Positions 22,121 to 32,869 of a stretch of 64,000 nucleotides of DNA are shown here, piece by piece (within the stretch, counting starts at the first letter, position 1; every line of letters starts with the position of its first letter). The translations under genes and the position numbers were made by a program. The stretch covers positions 76,733,601-76,797,600 of the forward strand of contig NC_072894.1 in NCBI RefSeq assembly GCF_027943255.1, in the 5' to 3' direction. The stretch comes from Anastrepha obliqua. Taxonomy: Eukaryota; Arthropoda; Insecta; Diptera; Tephritidae. Under the pieces are notes generated by a model. The model ran no database searches and was not told where the DNA came from. It was given only the letters and a program-made list of their open reading frames with translations.

Positions 22121-22185
22121 AATCAAGGCAAATTGAATACTACAGGTGGCGCCTTCCCAAAACATTTATTTTTCGCGATTTGGCC
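22121..22185 (+). repeat. Second copy of the dispersed repeat
   Basis: AAATCAAGGCAAATTG, GGTGGCGCCTTCC and TTATTTTTCGCGATTTGG align with 21571-21800 but without the MITE. It is cut off by a SINE fragment. Confidence 0.55.
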
Positions 22186-22248
22186 AAGTATGGCGAGCGT
22201 CTTGATGTTGTTCCTCAAATGGAGGGACCTACAGTTTCAAGCGCTAAA
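22185..22248 (-). mobile_element. SINE fragment, copy E
   Basis: About 60 bases of the 3' part of the SINE in minus orientation (GTCTTGATGTTGTTCCTCAA then ATGGAGGGACCTACAGTTTC). Confidence 0.65.
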
Positions 22249-22279
22249 ATTGGAAACACCAAAATTTAATTTTGCTTCC

Positions 22280-22931
22280 AAAACTAGGTAAATCAGCGGA
22301 GGAGTCGTCAAGCTACAGGCCAATATGTCTAACCGACTCTGCGGGAAAAGTGCTCGAACGCATTTTATCCGATCGACTAGACGCGGAAGTCAGATCAAAG
22401 GGAGGCCTGTCCGAAAATCAATTCGGATTTAGGAAGGGGAAGTGAACGATAGATGCAGTATCTTCAGCAATCCAGCTTGCACCCGCTGGCTAAATGGCAC
22501 CAAAGAGTACTGCCTGATTATCACCCTAGACGTCAGAAATGCCTTCAACTCTGCAAACTGGGCGAAAACCGTAGATGCCTTAGAGCGAATTGGGGTCTCC
22601 ATGTACCTGAGGAGAATATTGCGCAGTTACTTCGATGGCCGACCTGACCCAGTTTTTGAGCGGACCTGGATGCTTCAAAGCATATCTTTATAGGTTTAAC
22701 CACGACGACAATTCTAATTGCGGCTACTGCGATGGAAACATTTTAGAGGACGTTCACAACATATGCTTCTCATGCTCACGCTTCCGTTCTGCAAAAGAAA
22801 GACTCTATAGAAGCTTTGGAGAACCTTCTTCGCCGGAAATATTCGTACATCACATGCTGCGCTTGAAGGAACAGTGGGATGCGGCATGCGACTTAGTGGC
22901 TTCTACCTTACGCTATTTTGACCGAGTTTAA
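22280..22931 (+). mobile_element. R1-like non-LTR retrotransposon with internal deletion
   Basis: Plus-strand frames read SYRPICLTDSAGKVLERILS, then LSENQFGFRKGK followed by a stop, then EYCLIITLDVRNAFNSANWA (RT palm, with the D of the FDxAxxxFxxxxW motif). It jumps at about 22645 into FLSGPGCFKAYLYRFNHDDN and CGYCDGNILEDVHNICFSCS, the Cys-rich C-terminus of R1-type ORF2, ending at 22931. The RT catalytic YADD part is deleted. The clade call is based on remembered family pattern. Confidence 0.8.
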
Positions 22932-23554
22932 CAAACCGCGCCAGTCGTTTCTTTCAATTAAATCATACATAACTACTTGTTTTAACGTATTTTGGTTAAT
23001 GTCTGAAGAAACGTTAGAATGCTCACACAAAAGCTTTAAAAATGATCGGCTTTTTCATACTCGAAAAACTGAAAAAAAATTGTATACCAATAAAGAGTTT
23101 ATGACTTATTTGCTATAATCGCCAGATCCATTAATTTCATCTCGAGGCAACAAATCATCAAGGGGTTCCGATTCAAGTATTAAGCAATATATTTATTTGT
23201 GAAAATGAAGAAACAGATAATAGCATGGAACTCTTTGCATCAAATAAGTTCCTTCTCTGAGTATGTAAGTTCAGTTGCATCATTAATTTATATATTCGTT
23301 TTATTTTCTTAATTTTAGGAACATTGTGTTGTTTTCTGAAAATTGGTCTATTCATATTTTTTTAAATAATTGTGCATGTCAACAATAATTAATTGCAAAA
23401 TTGCAAAAAAGTACGGAAAAAAATTTCAACAAATTCCGAGCACACTTTATATTTTTGTCCATTGTTTGTACGGAGTCGGAACACTGTAAAACGAAGAAAC
23501 CAACCATTTTGTTATTTATTTTGTGAAAAGTTGCTGGCCTATTTAAAATGCCTA
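22932..23554. other. Unannotated stretch
   Basis: AT-rich sequence in which I recognise no gene or repeat. Confidence 0.4.
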
Positions 23555-23564
23555 ATCATTCAGG

Positions 23565-23906
23565 CGCCCGCCGTAGCCAAAAGGGTTGGTGCGTAACTAC
23601 CATTCGGAATTCAGAGAGGACGGTGGTTCAAATGAAAGACCAAAATGAAGAAAAAAAAGGTTTTTTCTAATAGCGGTCGCTCCTCGGCAGACAATGGCAA
23701 ACCTCCGAGTGTATTTCTGCCATGAAAAAGCTCCTCATAAAAATATTATATCTGCCGTTTGGAGTCGGCTTGAAATTGTAGGTCCCTCCATTTTTGGAAC
23801 TACATCAAAACGCACGCCACAAATAGGAGGAGGAGCTCGGTCAAACAGCCAAAAAGCGTGTACGCGCCAATTATATATATATATATATATAAATATACAT
23901 AGGTAT
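23565..23906 (+). mobile_element. tRNA-derived SINE, copy F, intact with 10-bp target duplication
   Basis: The best full-length example of the family. ATCATTCAGG at 23555-23564 is repeated at 23907-23916. The head has CCGCCGTAGCCAAAAGGGTT (RNA polymerase III A-box region) and GGTGGTTCAAATGAAAG (B-box region, slightly decayed). The body contains CTCCTCGGCAGACAATGGC, TCTGCCATGAAAAAGCTCC and TAGGTCCCTCCATTTTTGG. The 3' end is GCGTGTACGCGCCAAT followed by (TA)n. The length is about 320 bases plus tail. Confidence 0.9.
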
Positions 23907-23939
23907 ATCATTCAGGTAATGTATATGGTATAAATTGAA

Positions 23940-24430
23940 AATAATATTGATAATAAGAGAGTAACCGAACAGTGCATTTTAAGACCGAATCTAACGGGAC
24001 CGAACATTGGCGACTCTCGGCCAAAATTGTATGGAAACCGAACAGAACATTTTCGAGGGATTTTTCAAAATCCAGCACTTTTATTTATAAACAAGCAAAA
24101 ATAGGTATATACCAGGTATTAAATTTGGGAGGAAATTCAGGATCGAACTCGACGATTATGTAAGCTGAAATACACCTTCTCTCGAAAGAAAACTCCAGCA
24201 CTGGTATACAGATGGTCCGAAGACCTGAAGGCATAGGCGCTCGAAGTGATGTCGAAGTGCAAACCTTTAACGAGTGCTGGTGTGAAGCGATATTAAATCG
24301 ATGTGGAATTCGACTGATGTGAGGGAAAAATTGGGAACTCATGATGAGAAGCGCACCAAATATTTTTCCGAAGAAGTTGGCATGCGTTTGAAAGCGACAA
24401 GCTACAACTAAGTAGGGTTTTTTGTATGCC
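23940..24430. other. Unannotated stretch with faint RNase H-like phrase
   Basis: At about 24187-24215 the plus strand reads STGIQMV/TPALVYRWSED-like frames, and one frame gives WYTDGPK, resembling the YTDGSK motif of LINE RNase H. Too short to call. Confidence 0.3.
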
Positions 24431-24439
24431 CCCGTGGTC

Positions 24440-24690
24440 AGTGTGGGTCGAAACCGAAGGCCACAGATACGTGATTTGAGAACGCGGGATTGTGCCTCTC
24501 AAGCGTGCTTAATATCACGTATAGCTAAGCATGCCGCACGTCCTTTAAAAGTCGTTCCCACGACAGTCGGTTCTACGTTACCGGAACGACCCGGATTTAT
24601 ATCCGGCCAAGGACTGTCACTTTAGCAGCATTCCCCATATATGTATGGTGAATGTTTATGCTGCTACAACAGCGTCAACAACCTTTAAAA
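24440..24690 (+). repeat. Dispersed repeat, probably a LINE 3' UTR
   Basis: Contains GTCGGTTCTACGTTACCGGA, a reversed copy of which lies at 40286-40325 (TTCCGGTAACGTAGAACCGA), and ends with GAATGTTTATGCTGCTACAA, a phrase typical of fly LINE 3' ends. No coding frame. Confidence 0.55.
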
Positions 24691-24899
24691 GCCCTTGATA
24701 CATCAATTCTTACGGTAAATAACCCCACAACAAGGTCTTAGTCGCCCGCCCACCTGGTCGCTTCGAACTAGTGATACACAGGGAATGTAGTTCCAGACTT
24801 TCCGAACACTTCACTCAAAACGGCGATGCGGGCCCTCCTGATGTCCCGATACAGCATCTTCATAGTGCAGCATCTATGTTTCCATTATTAAGCTAAGCA

Positions 24900-25560
24900 A
24901 ACAGTTTCAAAAAACAGTTGGTACGACGAGAAATGCTATGCTGCCGCAGAAAGAAAGGATGCCGCCTATAGAGCCACGCTGCGATCGGGCGCAACGCGAG
25001 CCATGTGGGATCGCTACAGAGAGCTAAAAAAGGAGGAGAGACGTATTATCCGAAAAAAGAAACGAGAGGCCGAAATACGTGAGGGTGAGGAGCTTGAGAT
25101 CTGGGCAATAGGAACAACGCCCGAAAATTCCACCAGAAAATTCGGCGGCTTACGGAAGGTTTTAAGACCGGGACGTTTTCCTGTACGAACAAAGACGGCG
25201 ATCTGGTGACTGAAATACAGAGCAATCTTAAATTATGGAGGGAACACTTCTCGAGCCTATGTGATAGCTGCGCATGTCACCGAGAATGTGAAGATCCCGA
25301 TACCCCAATCGTTGACGACGGAATTGTCGTTCCGCTACCCGACCATGACGAGGTGAGAATGGCGATAACTCGGTTAAAGGACAATAAAGCCGCCGGCGCC
25401 GACGGACTACCGGCTGAGCTATTCAAACATGGCGGCGAGGAGCTGGTAAGGTGCATGCATCAGCTACTATGCAAAATATGGTCTGATGAAAGCATGTCTG
25501 CTGATTGGAATTTAAGTGTGCTCTGCCCGCCGTTAGTTCAGATTGAAGATGACGACCGAT
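24900..25560 (+). mobile_element. RTE-like non-LTR retrotransposon, 5' RT part
   Basis: Plus-strand frames read WDRYRELKKEERRIIRKKKR, then REHFSSLCDSCA, then MAITRLKDNKAAGADGLPAE followed by LFKHGGEELV (the linker and first RT blocks: KxxKAxGxDGxPAELxK). It ends at about 25560, before the catalytic palm. It appears to belong to the same family as 1066-1857 and 10117-11210 but covers a more N-terminal, non-overlapping part. Confidence 0.82.
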
Positions 25561-26089
25561 AAATTCACTGCCCTTACAAACCCCTGTTGTAAAATGCTAC
25601 AAAAACAGCAACCCATAAAACTCTATTGCAAGAAATATTGCCATTGAAACCACCAAATTGAAAAAACAAAATACATGCAATCACCTTGTATGATGGATTC
25701 GGCTTGGCCTTAATGGGTTACAGCTATTCTCCCTGGATACAATACCCTATCAACAGCAGATAAGTCTTTATACGTTCCGCTACTGAAGTAATTGGCAATC
25801 GCATCTGCGATATATTGCCAAAAACTCTCTAAATGTGCCGAGGAAAACAGTTCTGGGCCCTCCGCGTTTTAGTAGGCAGCTGGTAAAGGGCATACTGACA
25901 AGGTACCCGCTTCAGAGTGTTCGACCTAATCCCCACTTCCCACTGGGAAGTCTTATTTGAAATGAAACTGAGATGCAAACCAAATCCTAAATTATTTGTC
26001 GTCGAACATATCACGATTTCTGAAGTGTGGTAAGCACATGGCTATGTCCCATTACAGGATCTGTGAAAATCCACCAACCAAGGGGATGT
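25561..26089. other. Unannotated stretch
   Basis: No gene or family recognised. Confidence 0.35.
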
Positions 26090-26304
26090 TGTTGTTGTTA
26101 TGGCAGTAACTTTGCCCTGCCAGTGTAGTATAATCACCGGTCGTCTTCGTCTAGCTCATCTAACGGTAGGCCCAGGAAACTTGCTGTTTCGACGGGTTGG
26201 GTCCAGAGAGAGAGAGGGGTATTAGATGAGTGGGTTTGTTGGGGCATGTGAAAAGGTGGTTAGCGTCGTGCGGGGTGCCTTCACATGCCGGACATATGTA
26301 TGTT
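26090..26304 (-). repeat. LINE-3'-end-like repeat
   Basis: Starts with ATGTTGTTGTTGTTATGGCA and ends with CACATGCCGGACATATGTAT. Its general look is that of a fly LINE 3' UTR in minus orientation, with a short (GTT)n tail. The matching sequence appears to resume past the mariner at 27030. No coding frame is preserved. Identity is an inference. Confidence 0.5.
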
Positions 26305-26306
26305 TA

Positions 26307-27029
26307 CAGGGTTTGATTGAAAAGTAATGAGCCTTATTTTTTTTTAAGCAGTTTTATTAAACCTTTTGGCTTATACAACTAATAGGACCCTTGAACGTTA
26401 ATACGCCGCTGGTAGCGGTCGTTCCACTGCAGGAAACATTTTTGAAACTTATCCGCCGTAATCGCGTTCAATTCGGCTGTCACAGTTTTTTGGATCGCCT
26501 CGATGGAGTCCAAACGCCTCCACTTCAGCTTTCTTTTCACGCGGGAACAAGAAGTCCGGAGGGAACAGGTCTGGGCTGTAGGGACGGTGGGAACCCCCAT
26601 CTTGGCCAATGCAGAGGTGCAGAGAAAGGCGGTGTGCGCCAGCGCATTGTCGTGATGAAGGATCCAATTGTTGACGAGGTCGGGCCGAACCCGGGCGACG
26701 CGGTTTTTCAGCCGAAGGAGCACTTCTTTGTAAAATGCCGCATTTACAGTGCTTGCTGGAGGTACAAACTGTTTAGCTTTACGCAAAATTTGATCGTGTA
26801 ACGTTGCTCCAACGATCGCTGCACTTTCGCCACTGCAAATCCTAACACAAGTTTAAAACAACTTTCACGCGCGGAGCGATGTTGACTGCACCGCTGTTGC
26901 CGGCGAACTGGGGCCGGTTTCTAGTGGAAGGGGAAGGTCCAACGATTATTTTCCCCCACCAGCCGATTCGGTTGATCGCTTGGCAGACGCTCCGCGCGGG
27001 AAGGTTCATTACTTTTCCATCAAACCCTG
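26307..27029 (-). mobile_element. Internally deleted mariner, 723 bp
   Basis: Inverted ends CAGGGTTTGATTGAAAAGTA (26307) and its near-complement ending at 27029 are bordered by TA. The minus frame 26786-26379 keeps the C-terminal transposase: WILHHDNALAHTAFL (second catalytic block) and LKWRRLDSIEAIQKTV through the stop. The third-Asp region is in a shifted frame (PYSPDLFPPDF at about 26560). The N-terminal half has been deleted, leaving 5' non-coding sequence fused to the C-terminal part. Confidence 0.9.
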
Positions 27030-27299
27030 TAGTATGTCGAGGCCAACTAAAGGGATCATTTTGAATGGTCCAGTACTGATATTCTAGCAGCAGTCTGTAA
27101 TGTTTTTGTATTCAATGTTTATGCTGTAAAATCTATCAAAGTAATCAATATAATCAGAGTAATCAAAATAATATTAGGGAATTTAATAAAATATATAAAT
27201 CATGTATTTACACAAAATGCGTTTTAATTCTTCATATATTAGAAAGAATTATATTCATATTCCGTTTAAATAAAACCGTACTTCCATATTTTATAAGAC

Positions 27300-27305
27300 T
27301 TTATT
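27300..27305 (-). terminator. Possible polyadenylation signal of the RFWD3-like gene
   Basis: TTTATT on the plus strand gives AATAAA on the minus strand, 272 bases past the stop codon. Other AT-rich candidates lie nearby, so the true site is uncertain. Confidence 0.35.
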
Positions 27306-27576
27306 AATGTAAATCCTTTTAGTGTTTGCCTTAGCTGCCTTATGTCTAGACTTAATGATCACAAATATCATTTGGTTGCTCCCTCATCTAACAAAAACAA
27401 TGCCAGTACAATCCAAAATAATCATTTAAAATAAAGTGGCTATTTTGTTTACCAATTTGTGAAAAGAAAACTTTAATGGAACTTGATAAAAATATACCTA
27501 CATCAGCCTAATTAAAAACAGAATATTAGTTGTAAGTTTAATTAAGGAAATTGCTACTAAGTCTTATGACAACCTA

Positions 27577-29769
27577 CTAATTATTTGTAGACGTAAGTTT
27601 GTACATGCGGCATTTAGTTTCAGAGAGGCCCGCCAGGTACGTACCATTACTAACGTGAATTGGACAAATGTCATAGATAACTTCCTGTGCTGGTAGTGTT
27701 TGAATCCGTTGCTCCCGTCGCACATCAAATAAAGCTAGCTGTTTGACGTCCTGCATGTAACCGGCAACTAGGGTATTCGCTTCTATAGCAACTTGTGTGC
27801 AACGAGTCATCACTGGAGTCGCTTTGGAGCCATTAAATGTTACCTTTACATTGAGTACCGTCGTGCCGTCTACCTTCTCCAAGCGTCCAACAATGTAACG
27901 GGATTGGGGATAACGTACACTGCATCGAGCTGACACCAAAAGTGTTTCCTGTGCGGGATCGAAATGCATTGAACTAAAGGGACCTTCAATACTGAGACGG
28001 GTTGGAATCACCATGTCGCCACCATTAACGTATTCGTAAAACCAAATTGATTGCAATTTGCAGACAAGGAAGCCACCGTAAGGGAAATGCGTGCCGACGG
28101 AAACGCTGGCCACGTTAATCACAGTGCTAAGATCTCCTGCAATTGGAATATGAAAGATAAAAATATGAAATGATTGTCATCGTTGGATTTAACAGTGGTA
28201 CTCACCGTCCGTTTTGTATTCCTCCAAAATGTTGTCTGAGAAACGCATGTCATATGTGTATGTGCTGCCATTGGAACCACCCAAATACAGCACATTTTCT
28301 CGATCTTTGCGGTTCATTGCACAAGCCCAAAGTGCTTTCTCGCCCGGTTCAAATATAGAAACTACTTGCCGGGAGCGCAAATCGAAAAGCTTTGATCGGG
28401 TCTCCATGCTAGCCACAGCTAAAAGCTGCTGATCGGAATTTAAACACATATCGCGGATTAATTTCAACGATGCATGCAAGAACGTTGAGGTACGAAATGA
28501 CTGCTCATCGATGAAACGAATACCAAAGCCAGGAAAAAGGCCTTGAGCACTCTTCTGTGATGCCAAAATGGATGAATGCCGTTCGGCATGTATTAATACA
28601 CGACAGCCAGGCTCGCGAGTTATTTCGATTGTGCGCTCAAGATAAAGTCGTTGCATCTGTAGTCGTAACAATTGCTTGTCATCGCCCAATTCAGCTTCAT
28701 AACTAAAACTTCCGCCACCAGCTCCAGCGCGTAACATCCGCTTTATGCGATCATTCTCATCCTGTATAGTCTGTAATTGCATAACTACCACTTTATGTGT
28801 CATTTTCAAGGCTGCTATTTCTGTTTGTAGTGACTGTGAGCGCCGACGCTCCTCATCCAATTCATCGCGCAGTCGATGCTCTTCACTGCGATCGATGGCC
28901 CGTAGACGTTTGGCATATAGACAGCGTATATCGCGATTTGTGGCTTTCGTTTTACATTGTGGACATGCTTTAAAACCCGACTGACGTGCGCTTTCTGCTA
29001 ACCAACGGCGAATGCATGCGTCGCCAAAGAGATGACCACAGCGCAGGGATACTAGACGATGTTCACCTGACATTTCCCAGTTATCGAGGCAGATAGGACA
29101 TGTCATTCCCTCATCTTCCTCATCGCCGTCAGCACCGCTCCCCGTGAGGGCATTCACACGGGGAGTATTTGATTTCGGAGTGTCTCCAGTAAGACGTTTG
29201 CGTTTTTTTGGTGGGGATGGTGTGGCTAAATTTACTATTGATCCAGTTCCGTTAGGTACAGCAACATTAACAGCGATGCTGGATCCTGCCATAGGATCTA
29301 ATGGTGTTGGTTCATGTGAAACTGCTATCAAAGAATTATATTTACAAATAAATCAATAAATAATAAATATTGAATTGACATTGAAATCGTAAGTACTACC
29401 ATTTACTGCATCGTCGTCGTTTGTATTCCGAGCTAGCGCTTCCTGTGCTGCTTCGGCCAAACCATTAACTGGGTCTATATCTTCTATATCATTGTTATCC
29501 TCTTCATTGTCTGGTTGCGTCTCATCGGAATGCTCAGCATTTGGTTCAGCTTCAGTTTCGACGTCGCCGCCATTATCATCTTCGCTAATTGCTCTAATCG
29601 CTATATAGTCATGATCTGTATTCCGAACTCGTCCGCGCCGAAATCGCTCTCTCCTTCGACCACTATTGTTAAATTCTATGCTGGAGTCCTCACTGGATGT
29701 TGAACGCGTACGACGAGCAACATAATTATGATCACCTTGAGTTTCATTATGTGAGCCAGAATCTTGCAT
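27577..29769 (-). CDS. RFWD3: RFWD3-like RING finger and WD40 E3 ubiquitin ligase
   Basis: In vertebrates RFWD3 ubiquitinates RPA and RAD51 at damaged replication forks; a similar nuclear genome-stability role here is inference. Exons on the minus strand are 29769-29400, 29324-28206 and 28136-27577. Splice phases agree (1 and 1) and the total of 2049 bases gives 682 residues. The first 120 residues are acidic and Ser/Arg-rich (DNEEDNNDIEDIDP). A basic PPKKRKRL segment near residue 161 may be a nuclear signal. The RING lies at about 199-247 (CPICLDNW, LRCGHLFGDACIRRWL, CPQC). The place after CGH that usually holds Cys is Gly, which I recall as usual in this family. LYAKRLRAID and a coiled coil (about 265-320) follow, then WD40-type repeats to the C-terminus. 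The first intron donor (GTAGTA) is the least certain junction. Introns are about 69 and 75 bases. Confidence 0.92.
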
Positions 29770-30832
29770 ATTTCTTACGATAAAAGTCAGATAGTGTCAG
29801 TCAAAATAAATAGGCAAAAACCACACATTTGTCTATTAAATTTTGAGATTGAAATTTACTGCATCTAATACAATCTTCAGAACTTTGATTCAAAAGCAGC
29901 GGTAGAGGTAACTCAGTGTTGTACTTTTGTTTGTTCTCAGAAATATTTTAATAATTATGTAGGTACCGGAACAATTAAAATAGAACAGAGTGAATACTCA
30001 GAAATTTAGTAAAACGCTAATTTAATTGACCAGTTTAATAATAAGTCGTACACAATTTAGTAGTGGTGGAGTAATAATCCGTATTGCAAGTTAAAATTAA
30101 AAATTTTTAACATTATATCAAATTTCGTACTATTTGAAGTTCTAAACTCTTAATAAATATTACTGAAACCCTTTTGCCATTTGTGCTACCAACTACTTCC
30201 AATTAATTTCCCTAGACGGCTTTTCCATTCACAATAGCAAATATCAGGTTTATTTCAACAAAAAATTTAATCACCACTTCATATAAAATTAAATTCCAAA
30301 ATGTATTCTTTATTTTTAGTTGTGTCTAAATAATACTGTCTTGAGTTATATTTCCTTAAATTATTTTATGCATTTAGAAAATCAGCAACAGTTATAAATA
30401 AAAAATATCTAATTATTTCACCAATGTGGTAATATTCCTTAGGTAATTTTGCGAAGCCGATTGTCAAATTCAGAGAAAAGTCAGTCCTAAATTGCATTGG
30501 TATTTCGCGGTGTTCTTCCGATATTTCTTTGAACAAATTACCAGAATCGGTACAATAATATTAAACGATTGAATATAATTGTTTTATCTTAGTGTTAAGG
30601 AAGATTTTAAGTAATATATTTTGTTTTATTCTAATTTTTACTATTAGATTTAATAGTACCCAACCGCTTCAGCGTCGCCTACCCCAGAGGCTTTCTATAC
30701 TTCATCGAAGCTGACACATTTCGCACTGCCTCTCATCTTTAGCAAGTGAAATATTGGTACTCAACTTAATTAAAAGCAAAACATATATAATTAACAGATT
30801 CACACAATAATAAAGGAACAAGCAAACTAATT
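29770..30832. promoter_or_regulatory. Divergent intergenic region between RFWD3-like and CARHSP1-like genes
   Basis: About 1.06 kb separates the two start codons and must hold both promoters and 5' UTRs. I see no TATA box, transposon or reading frame of note. Transposon-free sequence is unusual for this window and fits functional constraint. Confidence 0.5.
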
Positions 30833-31478
30833 ATGTCCCAACTAAATACACCTGAGAAAGATGCGGCTGGAAAACCCCCCGCTAGCCGCCAACAGAACTC
30901 CCACAGCCCAAATCTAACGCTACAGCTTCCCAGTCCAATTATTACGAAGCGCACACGCACTGCTTCAACGTGAGTGTTTTCCGTTTTAGTTATGTATGTA
31001 GATATGCAACATTGATCCACATTTTCATTGCGACTTGAAAACTTTCTTCGACCACTAGATTTAACATATCTTGTATTTTCCTTACCAGCTTGTATTTAAT
31101 GTTTAAATAAAGTAAATTTACAGCTCTGCTCGCGCGTTGGAGAATCCAATTGAAACTGGGATAGTGAAATCGTTCAGTCGTTCGAAAGGCCATGGGTTTA
31201 TTACTCCCGGTAAAGGAGGTGAAGATCTTTTCTGTCACGTTTCTGAGTAAGCTTATTTCTTTCAGTCCCGATTTCGTTTACATAAAACTGATTTGTCGAA
31301 TTTCAGTATCGAGGGCGAATACGTGCCGCAGCCGGGGGATGAAGTTAGGTACCGTTTATGTGCCATTCCGCCCAAATTCGAAAAACATCAAGCGGTACAT
31401 GTGCATATTATTAACTTAACACCTGATGTGCATCAAAAATGGGAAGAGCCTGTCTACCCCGAGTCTCCTGCTCAATAG
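30833..31478 (+). CDS. CARHSP1: CARHSP1-like cold-shock domain protein
   Basis: Small cytoplasmic single-strand RNA/DNA-binding protein; vertebrate CARHSP1 binds mRNA 3' regions and affects transcript stability, and the fly role is inferred from family. Exons are 30833-30969, 31124-31246 and 31307-31478, joined at GT-AG sites in matching phases, giving 432 bases and 143 residues. The N-terminal 50 residues are Ser/Pro-rich and include [10 protein letters not shown], like the phospho-regulated N-terminus of the family. The cold-shock domain follows: [19 protein letters not shown] (RNP1-like), [11 protein letters not shown] (RNP2-like), [18 protein letters not shown] and [18 protein letters not shown]. 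The C-terminus is short ([15 protein letters not shown]). No defects are seen. The neighbouring RFWD3-like gene is divergent. Confidence 0.95.
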
Positions 31479-32430
31479 GAAACCAATGGCAAATTGTCAC
31501 TTTGCTGATTGGGCGCCCTTTTAGGCCGCAACCATTGACAGCAATAAAAAATAAGGGTACAGTAAAATGTTTATTTGAAATACCTAAATGTGCAGTTCAA
31601 TTGGGGATATATCGCATCTCCGAATTATACCTTTACACAATTATATTTCATCACCTCAAATCAATGACAGGAAACAAACAAATTATATACATCGAACGCA
31701 AGTATTCTCGTACATCATTAACATACATAACTCTATAACCTGCAACAAGTAACGAGTAATATGTTTGTGGTATACATTTTTGTATATCCGCAGAAATAAC
31801 ACAGATAAAATATTTCAATTAATTTCAAATTTTTGGATACATAAAATTTAATTACTCGCTGTCGAACTAATAATGCCTTAACGAAAAATAACCCAAAATT
31901 TTACCAAGATATACCATATTGTGGGCTTCTGTCTTTATGAAATGACTCACTCATTGAGTGGCAGTAAAAAAACAAGTAATCGCGTCCAATACACAGTATA
32001 AATAATAAAATAAAATAAAAAGCGAACAAGAAGACAAAAAGAGCAGAAGCTTAATTAAACCTAAAGCGATAAAACAGAAAACAATGTAAAGGCAATAAAT
32101 TGGCAAAATTTTGCATTTGCTTGCGTTCTTGGCCGCTAAGAGGTGTTTCCATTTCTAACTTTCTTTTTTGATTATTTTATACTACGTTATGCAAAGATAA
32201 ACCTTAAATTGTTCTAAATCGAACGCGCTATACTAATTTACACGCCAAGCTTGAAAGATATAAATGTGACACCAGTTATTAGTTATTACGATAATTTAAT
32301 TTCTTGTGTTTCTAGCAATTAAACTTAATTTAAAGTTTGCATAAAATAATCATGCAAACGTAGATAGTATTTGTACTTTATGCTACTTTTCATGATCAGT
32401 AAAAATAAAGTCTAATAAAAATGGATCTGA
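31479..32430 (+). other. Probable 3' UTR and downstream region of the CARHSP1-like gene
   Basis: AT-rich and non-coding. AATAAA occurs at 31543-31548 and again within AAAAATAAAGTCTAATAAAA at about 32400, either of which could end the transcript. Confidence 0.45.
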
Positions 32431-32531
32431 ACTTAATTGGGTGTATCAATATTATTTTGAACATTTACACACATACATATGCATGCAGATACAATGCGCG
32501 AAATATTTTACAGTCTACTATCAAATGATGG

Positions 32532-32853
32532 CCGCGGTAGCTGAATGCGTTGGTGCGTGACTATTCGGAATTCACAGAGTGAACGTAAGTTCGAATCTCT
32601 GTGAAACACCAAAATTAAATTAAAACATTTCTCTAATAGCGGTCGTCCCTCGGCAGGCAATGGCAAACCTCAGAGTTTATTTCTGCAATGAAAAAGCTCC
32701 TCAAAAATATCTGTCATTCGGAGTCGGCTTGAAACTCTAGGTCCCTCCATTAGCGGAACAACAACACAAATAGGAGGAAGAGCTCGGCCAAACAGAAAGG
32801 GTGTACGCGCCAATTATGTATATGGACGAATTATGTATGTATATGGTATTATA
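32532..32853 (+). mobile_element. tRNA-derived SINE, copy G, young, 13-bp target duplication
   Basis: TATCAAATGATGG at 32519-32531 is repeated perfectly at 32854-32866. The head has CGCGGTAGCTGAATGCGTTG (A box) and GTAAGTTCGAATCTCTG (B box, well preserved). The body has CCCTCGGCAGGCAATGGCAA and CTAGGTCCCTCCATTAGCGG. The 3' end is GGGTGTACGCGCCAATTATG followed by TATG-rich sequence that itself repeats GACGAATTATGTATGTATAT. Confidence 0.92.
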
Positions 32854-32869
32854 TATCAAATGATGGTAA

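Noticed and set aside
23872..23892. (TA)n as an independent microsatellite
   Set aside because: It is the 3' tail of SINE copy F, inside the target duplication.
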